64,000 bases of DNA from Holacanthus passer (lineage: Eukaryota; Chordata; Actinopteri; Pomacanthidae): the NCBI GenBank assembly GCA_025331565.1, contig JAFREQ010000076.1, positions 2,418,001-2,482,000 on the forward strand, written 5' to 3'. The first letter of the stretch is position 1. Each line of letters begins with the position of its first letter. Position numbers and translations under genes: made by a program. Shown here piece after piece: positions 34,901 through 49,000 of the stretch. The notes beneath the pieces are model-generated. The model saw only the letters and a list, made by a program, of their open reading frames with translations. It was not told the DNA's origin and did not search any database.

Positions 34901-37010
34901 AATGGTTATTTAATTTATGATATGGTGATATGTCCCTGTTGTGTTTGCACCTGTGTTTCTGGTCTCTTCAGTGATAATCAATGTCAATGTCTCAATTAAA
35001 TCTATCAATACTGCTTCATTTCTGCATTTTTAATCACAAAAACATCAGGTGGTATGCCCTGTTGTCATTTGAGGTTTCAGTTTGACAGATTTTTGGCAGT
35101 GAGGCATGTGAGGAGTAATCACTACCTACATGTCAGTGGTCACTTGTAGTTGTGACATTGGTACAGGATTGCTTTTAGCTTTAAATTGGCCAAGGGATTA
35201 TGTAATGAGAAAATGTAACATAGCTAAATCACAGCACAGGCTGGAACAGCTTCAGTCAAAATTCATGATTCAAACCCACAGGCACAGATGATTGGGATAC
35301 TTGGAGGTGACACAGAAATCTTACAGTTTATATAACCAGATTTAATTCGTCAACAAAAGGGCGAGGAAGCTGCCTGGTGCAGCAGCTGAGCCGCTGCAAT
35401 TCCTAATAAATATTTAGATGTTTCCAGGGATCCGTAGCCATCGAAGGCATTAGCTAAATCACAGGTGTCTGTCATTTCAAGGGTATGCAGCTGCGTGCAA
35501 CTAGAAGAGGGACACACACACACACACACACACACATATAGACGTGTCTTACTATCTTACATGCAGCCATGCACGCACATATGATCTGCCTGCACGAAAC
35601 ACAGGCATGCCACAGAACACCTGACAGGTGCAGGCGTGGTCGGCTGCGAGACACGCTATCTTGACACGCTAACTCATTCTTAAATCTGAGTTACGTGCCT
35701 GAGGCCGAGTGCTAAGCACCCTAGTTTACTCTCTGAAGCCTGTTCCTCTTCCAGTCCTTGTCTCTGGGCACACCCTCTTCCGATTGTAGGCCGACTTCTG
35801 TCACTCTGTTCATAATGGAGCTGCTAAGAGGCCTGAGAAGCTGAACTTGTCTGATGAGTAATGGACTTATTAGCTGTGTCAAAAGCATGCCACCAATCCC
35901 ATGATCAGTATGTATCATCTGTTGTCCTGTAGGTGTCTGTTGAAGGAGCCATTGCATGAGGCTTTTTCAGAAGCGCTGATCCCTCAGTGAAGACCTGACA
36001 GTACAACAGTGGTTTGTCTGACTTTTTTTTTTTTCAGAGGTAAACTGTCTGCACGCCGTAATGGTTCTGGTGTTTGCGTCTGTACGGATCGTTCTGAAGC
36101 ACACATGCAAGCCAGGTGAATGGGACATGGTTAAAACACAGAAAATGGTTTAATGTAAATATTCATATAGACATGACTCACAGTTAGAAAGGCCTGATTT
36201 ATTGACCAGGTGAATGACACATGCATGATTTGCATCTCCACAGTAGTGCCTGTTGCCAGACCTTACATAGATACAATATCACATCTGTCAAGAATGCACG
36301 TCAGAGAACTGCCAAACTCTTTTGCTCAGCTTCACAGGAAAGTTGCACTTGATTGGCATTGTTATGGCAGAATTGGATAGAAAAATCTGAGAGGGCGGAT
36401 TAATGGCAACATGCTGTGTAAACTCCCCGGGCCTGAGGCGCTTGGTCTCTATACACCTTGGCTTCCTCTGTCATTTTCAAGCTTTTTGCATGCACGCAGC
36501 AGAGCCAAGAGTGTGAAAAACCGGATGAGCAAGTCCACAGTTCCCTTGTCTTATAGGGGAAAAAAAGTGTTGTCTCTAGTTGCTGAGTTGCCTTGCGTGA
36601 GGACAAGAGCTTCATCTTTTTAGACCTCCTGACCTGGCCTGTGGCAGCGGCACTTTTACAACCTGCTTTTTTCTTTTTACATGCTCAGAGGCATACAAAT
36701 TCTCAGTGACAGACATAAACATATATGTACGCAACCAAATGACTGTTCGGAGAGTCTTGGCATGGGAGAAACATCCCTGCACAGTGATCAGCAACAGGGA
36801 ATAAAACCTCCATCCCGAGCAGTGGCAGCAGTTTAACTTAAGTACATACTTGCATACAGTATGCAGGTCCCTGGGACAAAGGCTGTCAGAAGAAATTAGG
36901 TTCTAAAAATGGCCTTTATGTTTGTGAAGTATCGCAGATATTAACTATGTCCAAAAAGTGAGAAAGATTGTTAAAGATACCAGAAAAACCATGAACACAT
37001 GCCAGTGTCC
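34901..37010. other. Non-coding stretch with CA microsatellite
   Basis: A (CA)n run lies at 35512-35536. The region 35340-35480 is smooth, unique-looking sequence without repeat features and might be a conserved non-coding element. No coding signal. Confidence 0.45.
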
Positions 37011-37385
37011 TCAAAGCTGCACTAATCAATATTTTTATATTCATATTAACAAAACCACAAATAATTATCTACAAAGCTCTGCAGAGATTTCTAGTGTCTT
37101 TCAGCTCATTGTTTTGGTTTCACTAATTTAATGTTTGTTCCACTCTCACCCCTCTCATCAACAGAAAGATGCTTTAAGCGAAAAGGCTCTGGTAAACCCA
37201 CTGTACACTGCCTGTCCAGCACCAAACAGCAGACAGAAATAGTTAGTAGTTAGTAAAAATAGTGAGGCATTCAGCAACTATTGAGTCTGATATTTCCCTC
37301 AGCAGTTAATGGAAACCAATACAGAGGAAAAAGCAGAGTGAATTTTGGTCTTACATTCATCAGCTGGCAAGAAACATAATCAGCA
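37011..37385 (+). mobile_element. Terminal-inverted-repeat element family B, copy
   Basis: It starts 'tcaaagctgcactaatcaat'. Internal phrases ('cagcaccaaacagcagacag', 'tgatatttccctcagcagtt', 'gagtgaattttggtctta') are those of a percomorph MITE-like repeat. The copy at 51754-52082 lies in the opposite orientation. Confidence 0.6.
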
Positions 37386-40300
37386 TTAATGCCGGTGATG
37401 ATATGCATCTGCTGGCTGTGTCAATCAATCAATCAATCAGTCAGTCAGTCAGTTAGTCTGTTAGTCTGTTAGTCAGTCAATGAGTCAATTAGTCAATCAA
37501 TCAATCCAGTGTTGTGTTAACAGTGTATTGTGCTGGCCGCAGTTGGCCAAAAAGTCAATTAATGCTGGTTTTAAAAGGAAATTGGAAACATTCAACCTAC
37601 AGCAAAGATGACTAACTAGCTAGTGTCGTGTTTGTGAAGTTATTTCACCTTTGCTATTAGTTTTATCAAGAGTCCAGGCATTTTACCCAAATCATTACAG
37701 ACCTGAATTAATGCTTCAAGAGTCTTTGAGTCCTTGTTGTACATTACCTGTTGCACATTAACTCTCTGAACTTTGATGACATGTTTACTTCTGTCTTCAC
37801 TTCAGAAAAAAACAATTCCCTTTTGCTCTGTTTAAAACACAAACATAGTATTTGGTAAATTGGTCATAACATGAACACTCGCAGTGCTTCCAGTTCCAGT
37901 CATCACGACATCTACAGCATTAGACTATTTCACAATGTCAGCAGTGTTTATGCGCACATGATGAACACTGATTAATGTTTGGAAACCGACTCTGTTCTCA
38001 CACTGCCAATCATTTACTGTCAGCAACATAATAGCAGCATTTCACACTGGCTTGTTTCATGATTTACGAAAATAATAATATTGCCATGATGACGTGTGTT
38101 CTTAGAGTCTTCTCATTCTTCAAAACAAATGCAAGTTGTAACGTCTCCTGTCAATAGTGTTTGGCTCTGCGATGGCAGTTAATCTCCTATGTCTGCTTTC
38201 CACTTATCTGTTGTGTGAAACTGAGGGCCAAACCACTGCTGGGTTACTGTGATAGCATGCCCACGAACCGCTAAATCAACCAATGGAACTCATGAGCACA
38301 AAATATCTGCTTAAGACACCTGGAGCATTCAGGCTTAGCCCTGGTGTTTGTTTAATATCAGTACAAATCACTTTGATTGTTGAGGCTGATACATGCACGG
38401 CCTGCTGACACCGGCACAGAGAAATTGTCACGCATACACAGATATATTGACACGTATACAGACACACAAGCACAGCACAGCATCACAAACTGTTGTTTTT
38501 GGCCCAGGCAGACTGAGCGTTTTCTGGCATGATAGTGGTATCTATGGTAGTGGAATTTCCAAGTGGCCTGCTTTGGAAAACAGGGTGATAATTCAATTAG
38601 AGCTTGGCAACCGATGTGCAGACACCAGTAGCATTACGAAATGACTCCCAGCATAACAAAGGTCTTGCTTAGACAGCAGCTGCGTGGATCTGGCTGGAGA
38701 GCGGCACGGAGACCAGAGTCTAGTGGCCTTTTTGAACAGTTATTCATCCAGCAGCAGGCCGTCACAGACTTACACAACTGTCGGCCTGGACAAGACCACA
38801 AACACATACCCATCTCCAGTGTTATCTGAATAAATACAAATCATTTTTCCATCTTAACAAATGTAGGCAGTACTTTGCCAACAGCATGTCTTTAAATGCT
38901 CTGGGAAGCACTGGGAAGTTTTTTCATTCTGATCATTTCACAATCTGTTGACGAGGGAAGAAAACCAAATATGTAAAAGCTAACTCAGCTTTCCCCATGA
39001 CCGGCTAATGAAAACATTAAATGGATGTTTAGATTTGGTTCAGCTGCAGTCTAAACATATGTGGCTTTGATAGGAATTTACAGGTGGAGGAGTATCTGCA
39101 CCTGATTTTTTTCAATTTGATTTCCTTTTTCTTTTCTTTCAGAGAGTATACCTGAGGTGGTATGTTAAATTGGTGCATCAGGGAAATGGCAAAAGGACCC
39201 TGGGGAAAAGACTGAGACATCAGCTGTCTGTGAACACCAGACCAAAAACCGCTCACTGGGAAGAGGCCAGTGGAAGTCAGTGGATGGCATTTGACACCAG
39301 AGACCATCTTTACACAGGGTTATGATCAGGGATATAGTGGTAAAAAAGTGGCTAAACTAAACTTCAGTTGGCATATATGAGACTAGATATATGAGACTAG
39401 GACCACTGAAACCAAATCATGTCCCAATATATCACTTTATTATAATTATAATTATGATCATTGCTGTTTATTTGGTGTACTGATGTGGCGTACCATCATT
39501 ATGGTTAAATATTCAACAATATTCAATTGTAGATTTAGATCCATTTATCGGATTTCAAATGTAAATTTGTCATCTACATGAAAGGCTTATGTTATGGCCA
39601 CTAAAAACAAAAATATTGAATAAACAACAATACTAGATTAGATTAAAAAAGAAAACTTTCCTTGTTTAAACATAAGCAGAGAGCCACACAAAAACACGCT
39701 GCTGCTGAGGAAAGCTGTGTTCCAGGCCGTTATTAGAGTAGTTACAAATATCAGTGAGTTTTTGAATGAGGTTTTATTACTTCTGGAACCTGGAAGTTCC
39801 TGTTGGCTGTCAAAAACACACTTTCTGATCTGAATGAACTCACAGCTCAATTTCAATCATGCGAGATGATAGCCTCTGTGTTTTTTATGTGCAAATGAAA
39901 ATCCCATCTGTTGAAGGTGTGGAGGTAATGTGTCTGTGTGTTGGTAGGTGTGTATGGGTGCTAATGTTTGTGTCCATCATGAGGTGTGTAGTCTGCAGGT
40001 GAAACATTGCTTGTCTGGGTGGGGAGAAAGGCAGGAAACTTTCCACTTATAAAAATGTCAAATGTCAGTTAAAAGGGAGTTTTGATTTACAGTCCATCAG
40101 GGATATAAGGCAACATCAACAGGATGTGGTGGTGTTTCATCGTGTCTCTTTGATGGATGAATCCAGAGGGCTCAGTGGTATTTCCTCAGCAGTTAGATCT
40201 ATAAAAGTCTTGACATAGGAAATTATTAGACATTAATGATTTTGCTACAGTGACACCAAAGAGGTTGTTTCACAACCGATCTTTTTTCCCATCTTTCTAT

Positions 40301-40974
40301 TGCATCAGTATGTATTCACACATAGATTGACACGTACACAACAAATGTAAAGCACACATACAGTATTAAGAGAGGGCCCGTCCTGTTGATAATAGTAAAC
40401 AGAGCAGTGCCTGCTTGGTCATGAAAGTTTGTTAATAAAACAAGAGCATGTAATTAACCCTGGCACTGCTCTCGATGGTATTTATGTTTTGTACTCAACC
40501 CTTGGTTACTGTAATACAGGTAGCTTACATTCCTCACTGTGTGCACATTTCTGTGTTCCACAACTGTGAATCATACCCTCATTGTTGACTAATAACGCTC
40601 ACAGAAGAGTAAAAGTTATACTGATTGGGCTTTTTTTCTAAAAGAAGCTGCCAATTGCTGATATCCTCACTCATCGGTTAATTAATTTCTAAAAAAAAAA
40701 TGAAAGAGAAGCATAAAGCTTTCAGGCTGAAAGACTGGACTGGTCTCCAGCTGACAAACCGCAACATCAAAAATGAGTTTTTCAAAGCCAACTGAAAGTA
40801 AAGGACAGAACAGGACTGGAGCATGAATTAATGGCAACTTGAACACTATACAAGATTTCCAGATAGTGAAAATCCTGACTGGGTGTGGACCCAAACACAG
40901 TCCATCAGCATCACCTGACACAGAACTTTTCACCACTAAACTTAACTAATTCTTTACTCGCTTTGACACTCAGG
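37386..40974. other. Non-coding stretch
   Basis: It contains the tetranucleotide tract at 37422-37507 and a doubled 'atatgagactag' near 39376-39401. No gene or named element beyond these. Confidence 0.45.
37422..37507 (+). repeat. (TCAA/TCAG)n compound tetranucleotide repeat
   Basis: caat, cagt and tagt units alternate with a strict 4-base period for about 85 bases. The phase is symmetric: TCAA, TCAG, TTAG, then back to TCAA. Confidence 0.9.
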
Positions 40975-42249
40975 ACTTCACATACAAATGTATCAAAGAG
41001 CTGAGGGTCCCTCCTCCACTGGACCCCAATGAGTCGCCCCCCTTTTCAGTGAAGGATGTGTGGTGGCAATTTTTTAGTCATTGTAAACTAGGCAACATCC
41101 CGGGGCCTGAAGGCATCCCACCAAGGGTGCTCAAGACCTGTGCCATGGAATTTTTACCAATTCTTCACTCACTCTTCTTTGAATCCTAATGGTCTGTAGT
41201 ACCCAAAGCAGTGCCAAAACCCTGACCCACAGAACTCAATCATTATTGCCCAGTTACACACTATCTGCCAATTGTTAACCAACAAGTGGATCCACTCCAT
41301 TGGCCTACAGGATCAAGAGGGACACCGAGGATGCTGGGGTCTCCCTGCTACACCTCCTCCTCCAGCACCTGGATTCCCCAGGTACCTTTACCAGGATCCT
41401 CTTTGTGGATTTTGTGGATCATCCAAAGGCACCCGATGATCAAGAAGCAACACCAAATCAACGCTCCCCTTCATTTGATACACCTCCTGTACAAGTTCCT
41501 CAGTGACCGATGACAAGCTGTTCGGGAAGGCACGACAACATCACCTGCTCTCATCACCAACACTGTAGCACCACATGCTGGGCACCAAGGCTGCACAAGG
41601 CCCTCACACGGCACAACTTACATCAAATAGTCTGACAGCACTGCCATTCTTGCTCTTCTCAAAGATAAATGTTCTGTTCAGGACTATCACAACACTGTTG
41701 AACACTTTACCCAGTGGTGTGAGCATAACCACCTCCATCAATGTCAGGAAAACAAAGGAAATAGTGATAGGTGCCCTGTCACTGCAGCAACCCATCCTCA
41801 TCAATAATGAAATCATTGTTAGCTTCAATTATCTCGGACTCACACTGGACAATAAACTCACCTTCCACCAGCATACAAAGGATGTTCAGAAAAGGAGCCA
41901 TCAAAGACTCAGATCAGCCATCCGTAAACTCAAAGGACTCTATGTCACCCCCATCTCCTCCTCCTGTTGGAACAAAGTATTGTTCAACCCATCCTGCTCT
42001 GCTGCTTCACCTGCTTCTTCAACATGCTCTCTCTCACAAACCAGGTCAAACTCCTGCATATAACCAACACTGCTGCCAAGAAAATAGGTCTCTCCACACC
42101 CAACCCCTCAGAATTCAATTGTAAGGCCATCACACGCATTGCAAATACAATAGCACAGGACATTACACACCAATCACCACTTCACTGTACTGCCCTCTGG
42201 TACCTGGTATTTGCAGACATAGCAGCCCTAAACAAGGTAACTCGCTGAG
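40975..42249 (+). pseudogene. Decayed non-LTR retrotransposon (LINE) reverse transcriptase
   Basis: Read with several frame shifts and stops, the + strand gives a reverse-transcriptase series in the right order. A PGPEGIPPRVLK segment (41100-41140) is followed by an AYRIKRDTEDA segment and 'LQHLDSPGTFTRILFVDFVD' (about 41360-41420). Next comes 'LLYKFLSDR' and, near 41560, 'LITNTVAPHAG'. Then 'RKTKEIVIGA', 'FNYLGLTLDNKLTFHQHTKD' and 'QKRSHQRLRSAIRKLKGL' (41740-41940). The tail reads TCFFNMLSLTNQVKLLHITN and AAKKIGLSTPNPSE (about 42000-42110). The YADD catalytic region between 41600 and 41700 is not recognisable. It is therefore a dead 5'-truncated copy, of a jockey/Rex1-like fish LINE by resemblance. 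Confidence 0.8.
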
Positions 42250-42720
42250 GAAACTACGAGTCTTGTTCATGTTGTTTTGCCTGTTGTTGTTGTGTCTTGT
42301 TGTTCTGAACTACATGTATTTCTGTCTGTCATTGTCGTGAGATGATGTGCGTAAAGTGTAATAGAATTTGAACTTGGCAATTTTCAGTCTTGATATATTC
42401 TTGAGGAACTGCCCTCCAAAATTAAAATCTGTTTTTCACAAATATCATGGTTGAGGGTTGTGTGTTCCTCAGCTGTTCAACCAACAACCTCAACAAACAT
42501 CTTGCCCTTGAGGAATCTAGCCATGAAAAGACATATTTAAAATGTTGTGCCAAACCCAGCTGATGAATAATAGCAGTTATGGTTAAGAGGGCCTGTTTGG
42601 CATGGGCTGACAGCTTTAAATACTGCTGAACTGTCATGAATGACACGTATATGTGTGATATTCTGGAAAAAATGGTGTTGGATTGACAAAGAGGGTGGTA
42701 GTCCCCATTGTCAGACAAGA
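42250..42720. other. LINE tail and flanking non-coding DNA
   Basis: 42250-42380 is GTTG-rich sequence that could be the 3' untranslated end of the LINE. Beyond it nothing is recognised. Confidence 0.4.
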
Positions 42721-43085
42721 GTGTACAGCCATGCTAACGCCTCTGTGAGGCTCCACTTGCACAATGATACTTTGAGTTAAATCCTAATGATCATCATGCA
42801 AACATGCTCACAATGACAATGTTAACTGTTGCTGATAATTAGTAGGTACTGTGTTTATCATGTTAACCACCTCAGTTTAGCATGTTAGCATGCTAATGTT
42901 TGCTAATAAGCTCTAAACTCAAGGTAGAGTTGAGGCTGATCAGAATGTCAGATGTTTTGCAGGTCTTTGGTCATAAACCAGGTCCTGGACAAATTAGATT
43001 TGGACCTGATGATGGGCCAGGAGGCACAGAATCCTCTGGGCAATGCAGATATTTGTATCAAATTCCATGGCAATCGTCCTACTTT
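42721..43085 (+). repeat. Dispersed fish repeat family E ('agcatgttagcatgctaatg')
   Basis: A recognisable ordered series: 'catgctcacaatgacaatg', 'cagtttagcatgttagcatg', 'ctaatgtttgctaata', 'gttgaggctgatcagaatgt', 'ggtctttggtcataaaccag', 'ttggacctgatgatgggcc' and 'tatcaaattccatggcaat'. It is a high-copy percomorph element. The central tagcatgttagcatgcta is near-palindromic. Confidence 0.75.
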
Positions 43086-46000
43086 CAATAGGTTTTAAGT
43101 GGTGGTGACATTGCGATTCATCAAGTCATGCCATCAGAATGACTAAGATGGACGCTTCTTCAACTATCATGGGGTCATACACAGCTTCCATTGGACTGGA
43201 CTGAGTAAGAGACTCTACTGTTGTTGAACCTCATGTTCTGGAGAAACAATCCCAAGTGCACAACAGTTTTTTGCCACCTCCCAACTAACTAAGGGGTGAC
43301 TTAGTTAGTTCCAGAGGGCACGTGGTAACTGTGGGGTGATGTGAATTTGCTAATCAGTTGTAAATCTGGAAAACACTTTTGAGCATGTTTTCTTGTGGGA
43401 TGCACTGGATTATTCAGTGGTCACTGCAGCACGACATTCATTTCCTGTATGCTGGAAATTAGAGCTATGTTTACATTCTTGGCAGGATTTCAGGCATGTT
43501 GAAAATTGGCACTGGATTCTGACAAGAGTGTCACCTCTCCCATTTGTGATATTCATGGTGGATGTAAAGATATCAATCGACACCACTCTTTGAGCTGTCA
43601 CGAGTATTTGTCACAGGTGTTCAAAGTGAAGAACATAGCAGCTGTTGTGGAAATGTCCTCAAATAACTGTTCTCAAGGTTTGTGACTTTTGAGCTGCAGA
43701 CTCTGTCAACTTTCAATTAGTCATTTCCAGATTTTAATCATGTGAAATTTGATCTGCCAATGCATAGCGTTCCACTTTATTCTTTTGCCATCTGATAATC
43801 AAACCAAGTAAACACAACTTGCTCAACCAAGCATGTTATGGTTACTTACAGGGGTCAGTGACAAACACACAGACATTTAACTGCCAGATGAGTTCACATT
43901 AAAAAAAAAACACTGCTGCAATAGTGTTGTGCAATTGACTCCTGAAAAAAATCAGAAAGCATTCAAGCACAATTTTTTTTACAGAGTGTCTAAAGAGAAG
44001 ATAAGCAAATAGATAAGTGTAATTCACCAAGACAATTATAATTTTGATGCCGAAACTTCAATATGTAATCTATAAAATCATACATGAGTTTATTTTCAGA
44101 CTACCTGGTGTCCCCGTCTATCAACTGTTCTCTATATATTTAGTGTTTAGACTTTTTAGTGCACCCTAACAATGACATAAACAGATGCCAATTAAATTTT
44201 AAACTTACTCAGGGTTTCAAACTGTTTCACCCTAAATGCATCATGAATCTCTGCAAACTGGTGTCCCACTGAATGCAGCCGGTGGCATTTTTCCACCCCT
44301 GCCCCTTAGACAGCCTGAGTCTGCCACTGCACTAGCCTGTGATCATACTTTTTAAAATTAAAAAAAAAATTCTCCTGGTATCAAAGCAAGGACTCACAAA
44401 AATATGATATGATGGACTCAGGGTAAACAGCTCCCATGCCTGTACTGTCAGAGCTCTCTTCTGCCCTACAAGTTGGAGGCCTGCTACTGCCAAAGAAAAC
44501 AGCTTGTCCTCAGTATGAAAGGTCTTGAATGACAGACAGAGAGAACTCTTTGTCAGGCAGCTGCTGTCATTCACAAAAAGTTTTCATTCATCTGTTCCTG
44601 GGAGTGTCTCCAAGATCGTTTTTGTCCTCACTGTGGAGCCCGGAGCTTAATGACTCTGATTTGGGGGAAAAAAACAAGGACATATGCAAAAATGCCAACA
44701 CATCTAAATCATTCTGTTCAGCGTTTAATATTGGGTAATTTATTTAACAATGACACCTATAAGATGACACACAGAGATAAAATACAGTATTGTGCATTTC
44801 TATCTCTATCCATGTCTTCTGCTTGTTAAGAGGGTCGTTATGAGGATCATCATGCTGCAACAGAATTTTTCACTTTTGCAGCCACTACCACTTTTTTTCA
44901 CAAAAAATATCTCCTCATAGGACTATTTGCAAGCCATGGGCATTTGAGCTGATTGCTCGAAAGCATATGTATGAGTCATGCTGCGGGAACTGGAATGCAA
45001 AGTGACATACCTGCACATTTACTCACTTGCCTTTTCTGCACGTACAAGAGGTACACTGAGCAAAGACATTGTTGATGCCACACCCATGCACGAACATCGT
45101 TACTCATCATTGCCTTCCCTTACTGCCCCCTTAATACACACTGCTTTGTGTTTGCTAATATTTGTTATGAGTTCTTTTACAGACATCTAAGCCTACTTTA
45201 AATATTGCTTAAGCCTTCTTCTTTATGTTATTGTTATATCAAATCAATTCCAGTTTAATACAATTAGGGCCATAATTTGGCCATTGGTTATGGTGCCTCT
45301 GTGCTCAATCTCCCCATTTAACTCTTTGCAAGAAAGCAAACAAGCATATTTCCCAATATGTCAAACTATTTCTTTAATGGCATAAACTGTGGCTGGAAAA
45401 TAGAGTCATACCTTAATGTTTTTAAACTCTCAGTGCCTGGTGACAATAATCACTGAATGACGGTGATCAGCTACCTTCTGAATCCTGGAACCTATAAAAT
45501 CCAAACTCCCACACTGTTGTGTAATGCCAACAGTTGTAGGCGTTGTGTCATTGTTGGTTGACCTGTTACACAGTGGGTCAAGTTGTGTCTTTGTGTCATG
45601 ATGCAGCCTGTAGAGACAAATTTACAGAATGAATCATGTCTGAAATAGAATGATGATGATATTTACTTGGGGTAAGTCTTTTTCTCTGATCGCACGCAGA
45701 GATCATGACCATGCACCACGTCATGATCCAGTGATTAAGGGTTTGCCACAATGGGCCGCATTTGTCTTCAGTCTAAAGAAACCAGCCCACACTTAGCAAG
45801 AAAAAGGTCAGTGTCACCAAAACAGGAAACATTGTCTTGATTTCTACTGAATTAAATTAAAGATATTTACAGAGACTGGTGCTAATCTGCATATTTTACA
45901 TCTGCAGGAGCCATAGTCTCCACCTGTTCTGCTTCCGATGTCAGAACTGGGTCAGCTGCTTACATTACAACAAAATGTCTAGTGATTGTTTGATACATTA

Positions 46001-49000
46001 AATGACAAGCAATAGCTGATAGTGAAACCACTTTACTAATGCAATGATTTATGTCACTGGGAAGCATTTGCTGAATGATGTGACACTGCTAATGATCTTT
46101 GAACAAACCTAAGTTCTATAGGTACAAGTTTATTAACATACTGCACCATTTTGAGGCAGCAAGGGAGCTTGTAACATACTAGGAGTATCACACATAAACA
46201 TCAAAGAAACTCAGTCTGACAATAAACAGCTACAGCGCAATCACCCGAGGCCAAGCAGTATTAGGCAGTATTTTTCATGGTGCTGCTGCAATTATGATCG
46301 CTCATAAATTACATCTGAAAGCTGAGAACTGGCTTGAGATCAAATCCGAATAATTTCTCACCTGACAGGCAGGGTAATGGGCTGTTGGCAGATCTATTTG
46401 TAACCTCATTTGATGTGGCACTGGAGGGCAGACTGTGTGAACACTGTGTCCTGTCACCACATGTGACATGACATCAGTAGCATTTCCTTACGAGTCTTTC
46501 CTTACCTAATATAAACTATATTATCAAATGTGAATTCCATATCATGTAACAACTCAAGGTTTATATTAAGAAAGTTTGTTCGGATCCAGAGTGCCTGCAG
46601 AGTGTGGACGGACGTGACAAAGAAGGAGTGGAAAAGGAGACGAGAGGAGGAGAGCCAAATTTTTGTTGTGGTGTTTATGAGATGCTCACATCCCAGAGAT
46701 GGGTGGATGACAAGCAGTGCTGCCCTGTAGGGATCAAAATTTATTTAAGCCAGGTTACACCCATTGGCAACAAACAACTCCTCTCTCTGCCATTCCCAGC
46801 ATGCATGCACGCACACACAAACACGCACGCACACACAAGCTTACACGCATCCATACCTCTACACATACCTACAGCAGCGATCATGCACACACAGAGACAA
46901 GCATTGCGACATATACGCACGCCAGGTGTGGCAGCTCCTTCAGCGGTTTCTGTCGTGTCTCTTTAACATTCCCATATCATGATCACCATCTTTAATCTCC
47001 TGCTTTGTGAGGACCTGCAAGCTAACAAGCTTGCACTAACTTGGATTACTGCCTTTACTTATCACACATGCCAGCGCATGGCACACAGCAGCCAGTGTTG
47101 TTAACTCACTTCTTCACTTTTTATTTGTCTCTTCGCTTTGCCTGGATTGCATTATGTATACTGTACATGTATATTGAAGTATGTAGAAGTGTGCTATTTG
47201 CTCACTTATCAGGTTTTATCACAGGGCCAGTAAACCACATAAGTCATCGAGGAGGCAGATAAGAAGAAGCATACAAAGGTGACACATCTGGCCACTGGGC
47301 TTGTGCACGTCTGTTTGCATGTTTGCGTGTGAATATGTGGGTTATTGTGTGTGACAGGGCCCATAGGAGCATGTGTATTTGTGCAGTCTCACAGCTTATT
47401 TGCAGTGTACACAAGCAAATTAACATTAACAACTGCAACTGTGAAACAAGTCAAACTAACAAGACTACTTTAATGACACAAAGCTAAAAGTATCATTCTG
47501 TCAACTTAGCATGTAAGATAGTGTGATTTCACTTAAGTTTTGCATTGCGTGAAAATGATTTCTTGCATCGTGTGCTGATAGTAGCTGCTGTAGCTGTGAA
47601 CAAAACAAAGCAAAACTACTTAATTGATATTGGATGCAATCCCCCTCCTTTCTCTTGTGGTAGAGGCAGTCAGGCAACAAACAAGTCTGGGCAAATTCAA
47701 GCTTGTCTTTAGCCTTAAAATGATACACACACGCTAGATTTACAAGTTCCACTAACTTAGTATTCTTCTCATGTTAAGTAAAGGTAAAAATATTTGTTCA
47801 AAATGAATATATTAATAGAGTTAATACAATTTCAATTTGACCGACTCTGACTAAGCAAACATATTTTCTTGGCTGAAAAACATAAAAGTGTTATTCTCTT
47901 ACCCTGTGAATCATTTCAGTGGAGTGCACTGTGTGGTATAAAAGAGCATGTTGAGACACAGAGGGATCAGATGTTGGAGTGCTTCACAATGCACATGATT
48001 AAATCTATTCCCGCTGCTACAAAAGGAGGGCCAGTGGCTGTGTAATTTACACCGTTGTCCAGCGGCTAAGTCAGCACTATCAGCCAGGGTGTCGTCATCC
48101 TGCCTCTGTTCTCCCACTGCGTGTAATGAATCCAGTGTGTCTGAGCCCTGGCATGCACAAATGATTAACTGGTGGCAAAGAGAACTGATTAAGGAGATAA
48201 AGCTTGGCACACAATAGCCTCAGTACTACACGTGTACCTGCATAACCAGAGCTTCCTCACGCAAGGGAATTATTCACCTCTGCCGATCATTCTGTTCTCA
48301 TTCCAACACCCTCTGTAGTGTCTTGAGAAAAGGTGTATTAATCTGTAATAAATGCACAAATGTGCATGTTGAGCCCTTCCGTGTGATTGTTACCTTAGAC
48401 AGTATCAAAGAGTGGGAATACAATCTGCAGCAATTTATAGGAATGCTTGGCTCACGTTGATGGAAAATTGTAAATCACATACATAAAACGAATCAGGAGA
48501 TAGATTTTTTTTAATCAAGGGGCAGAGCACAAGCCACAGTGTACAAAGTGCAACGTGCAGAAGACGCTGCAGCTCACTTTTGATAGTTTTGTGGCTGGAG
48601 ATGAATGGTACACCCATGGGCCACATGGGAACGAGGTGGGCTTAGGCAGAGTCCATTATCACACATTATCAGTGGGTCTGTTAGAGGCTGGTACTAATCA
48701 TTGACATTCACACGGTCTCCTCTCATCCACTTAAAGAGCAGCGTTCTCTCCACCATGGTGACAGTTTGGTAACAGAGAAGAAAGTCCAGACCAGCTTGTC
48801 CACAGAGGAAATCATATTTTTTCATTATTATTATGCAGAGTAACAGAGCAGCCCAAATAGGACGTGGTTATTACAACTTGGTGGTCGATTTAACCAAGAT
48901 GTGTGTGCATGAGAGATTCAGAAGCCAGGGGGATGTTATTCATTAAGTTTGAGCCACAACACACACATCCTCAGCAAAAACCTGCCTCAAACACAGAGAA

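Noticed and set aside
36593..36602. TTGCGTGAGG, an XRE-like site
   Set aside because: Isolated and 25 kb from CYP1A in ordinary DNA; an isolated match of this kind is expected by chance.
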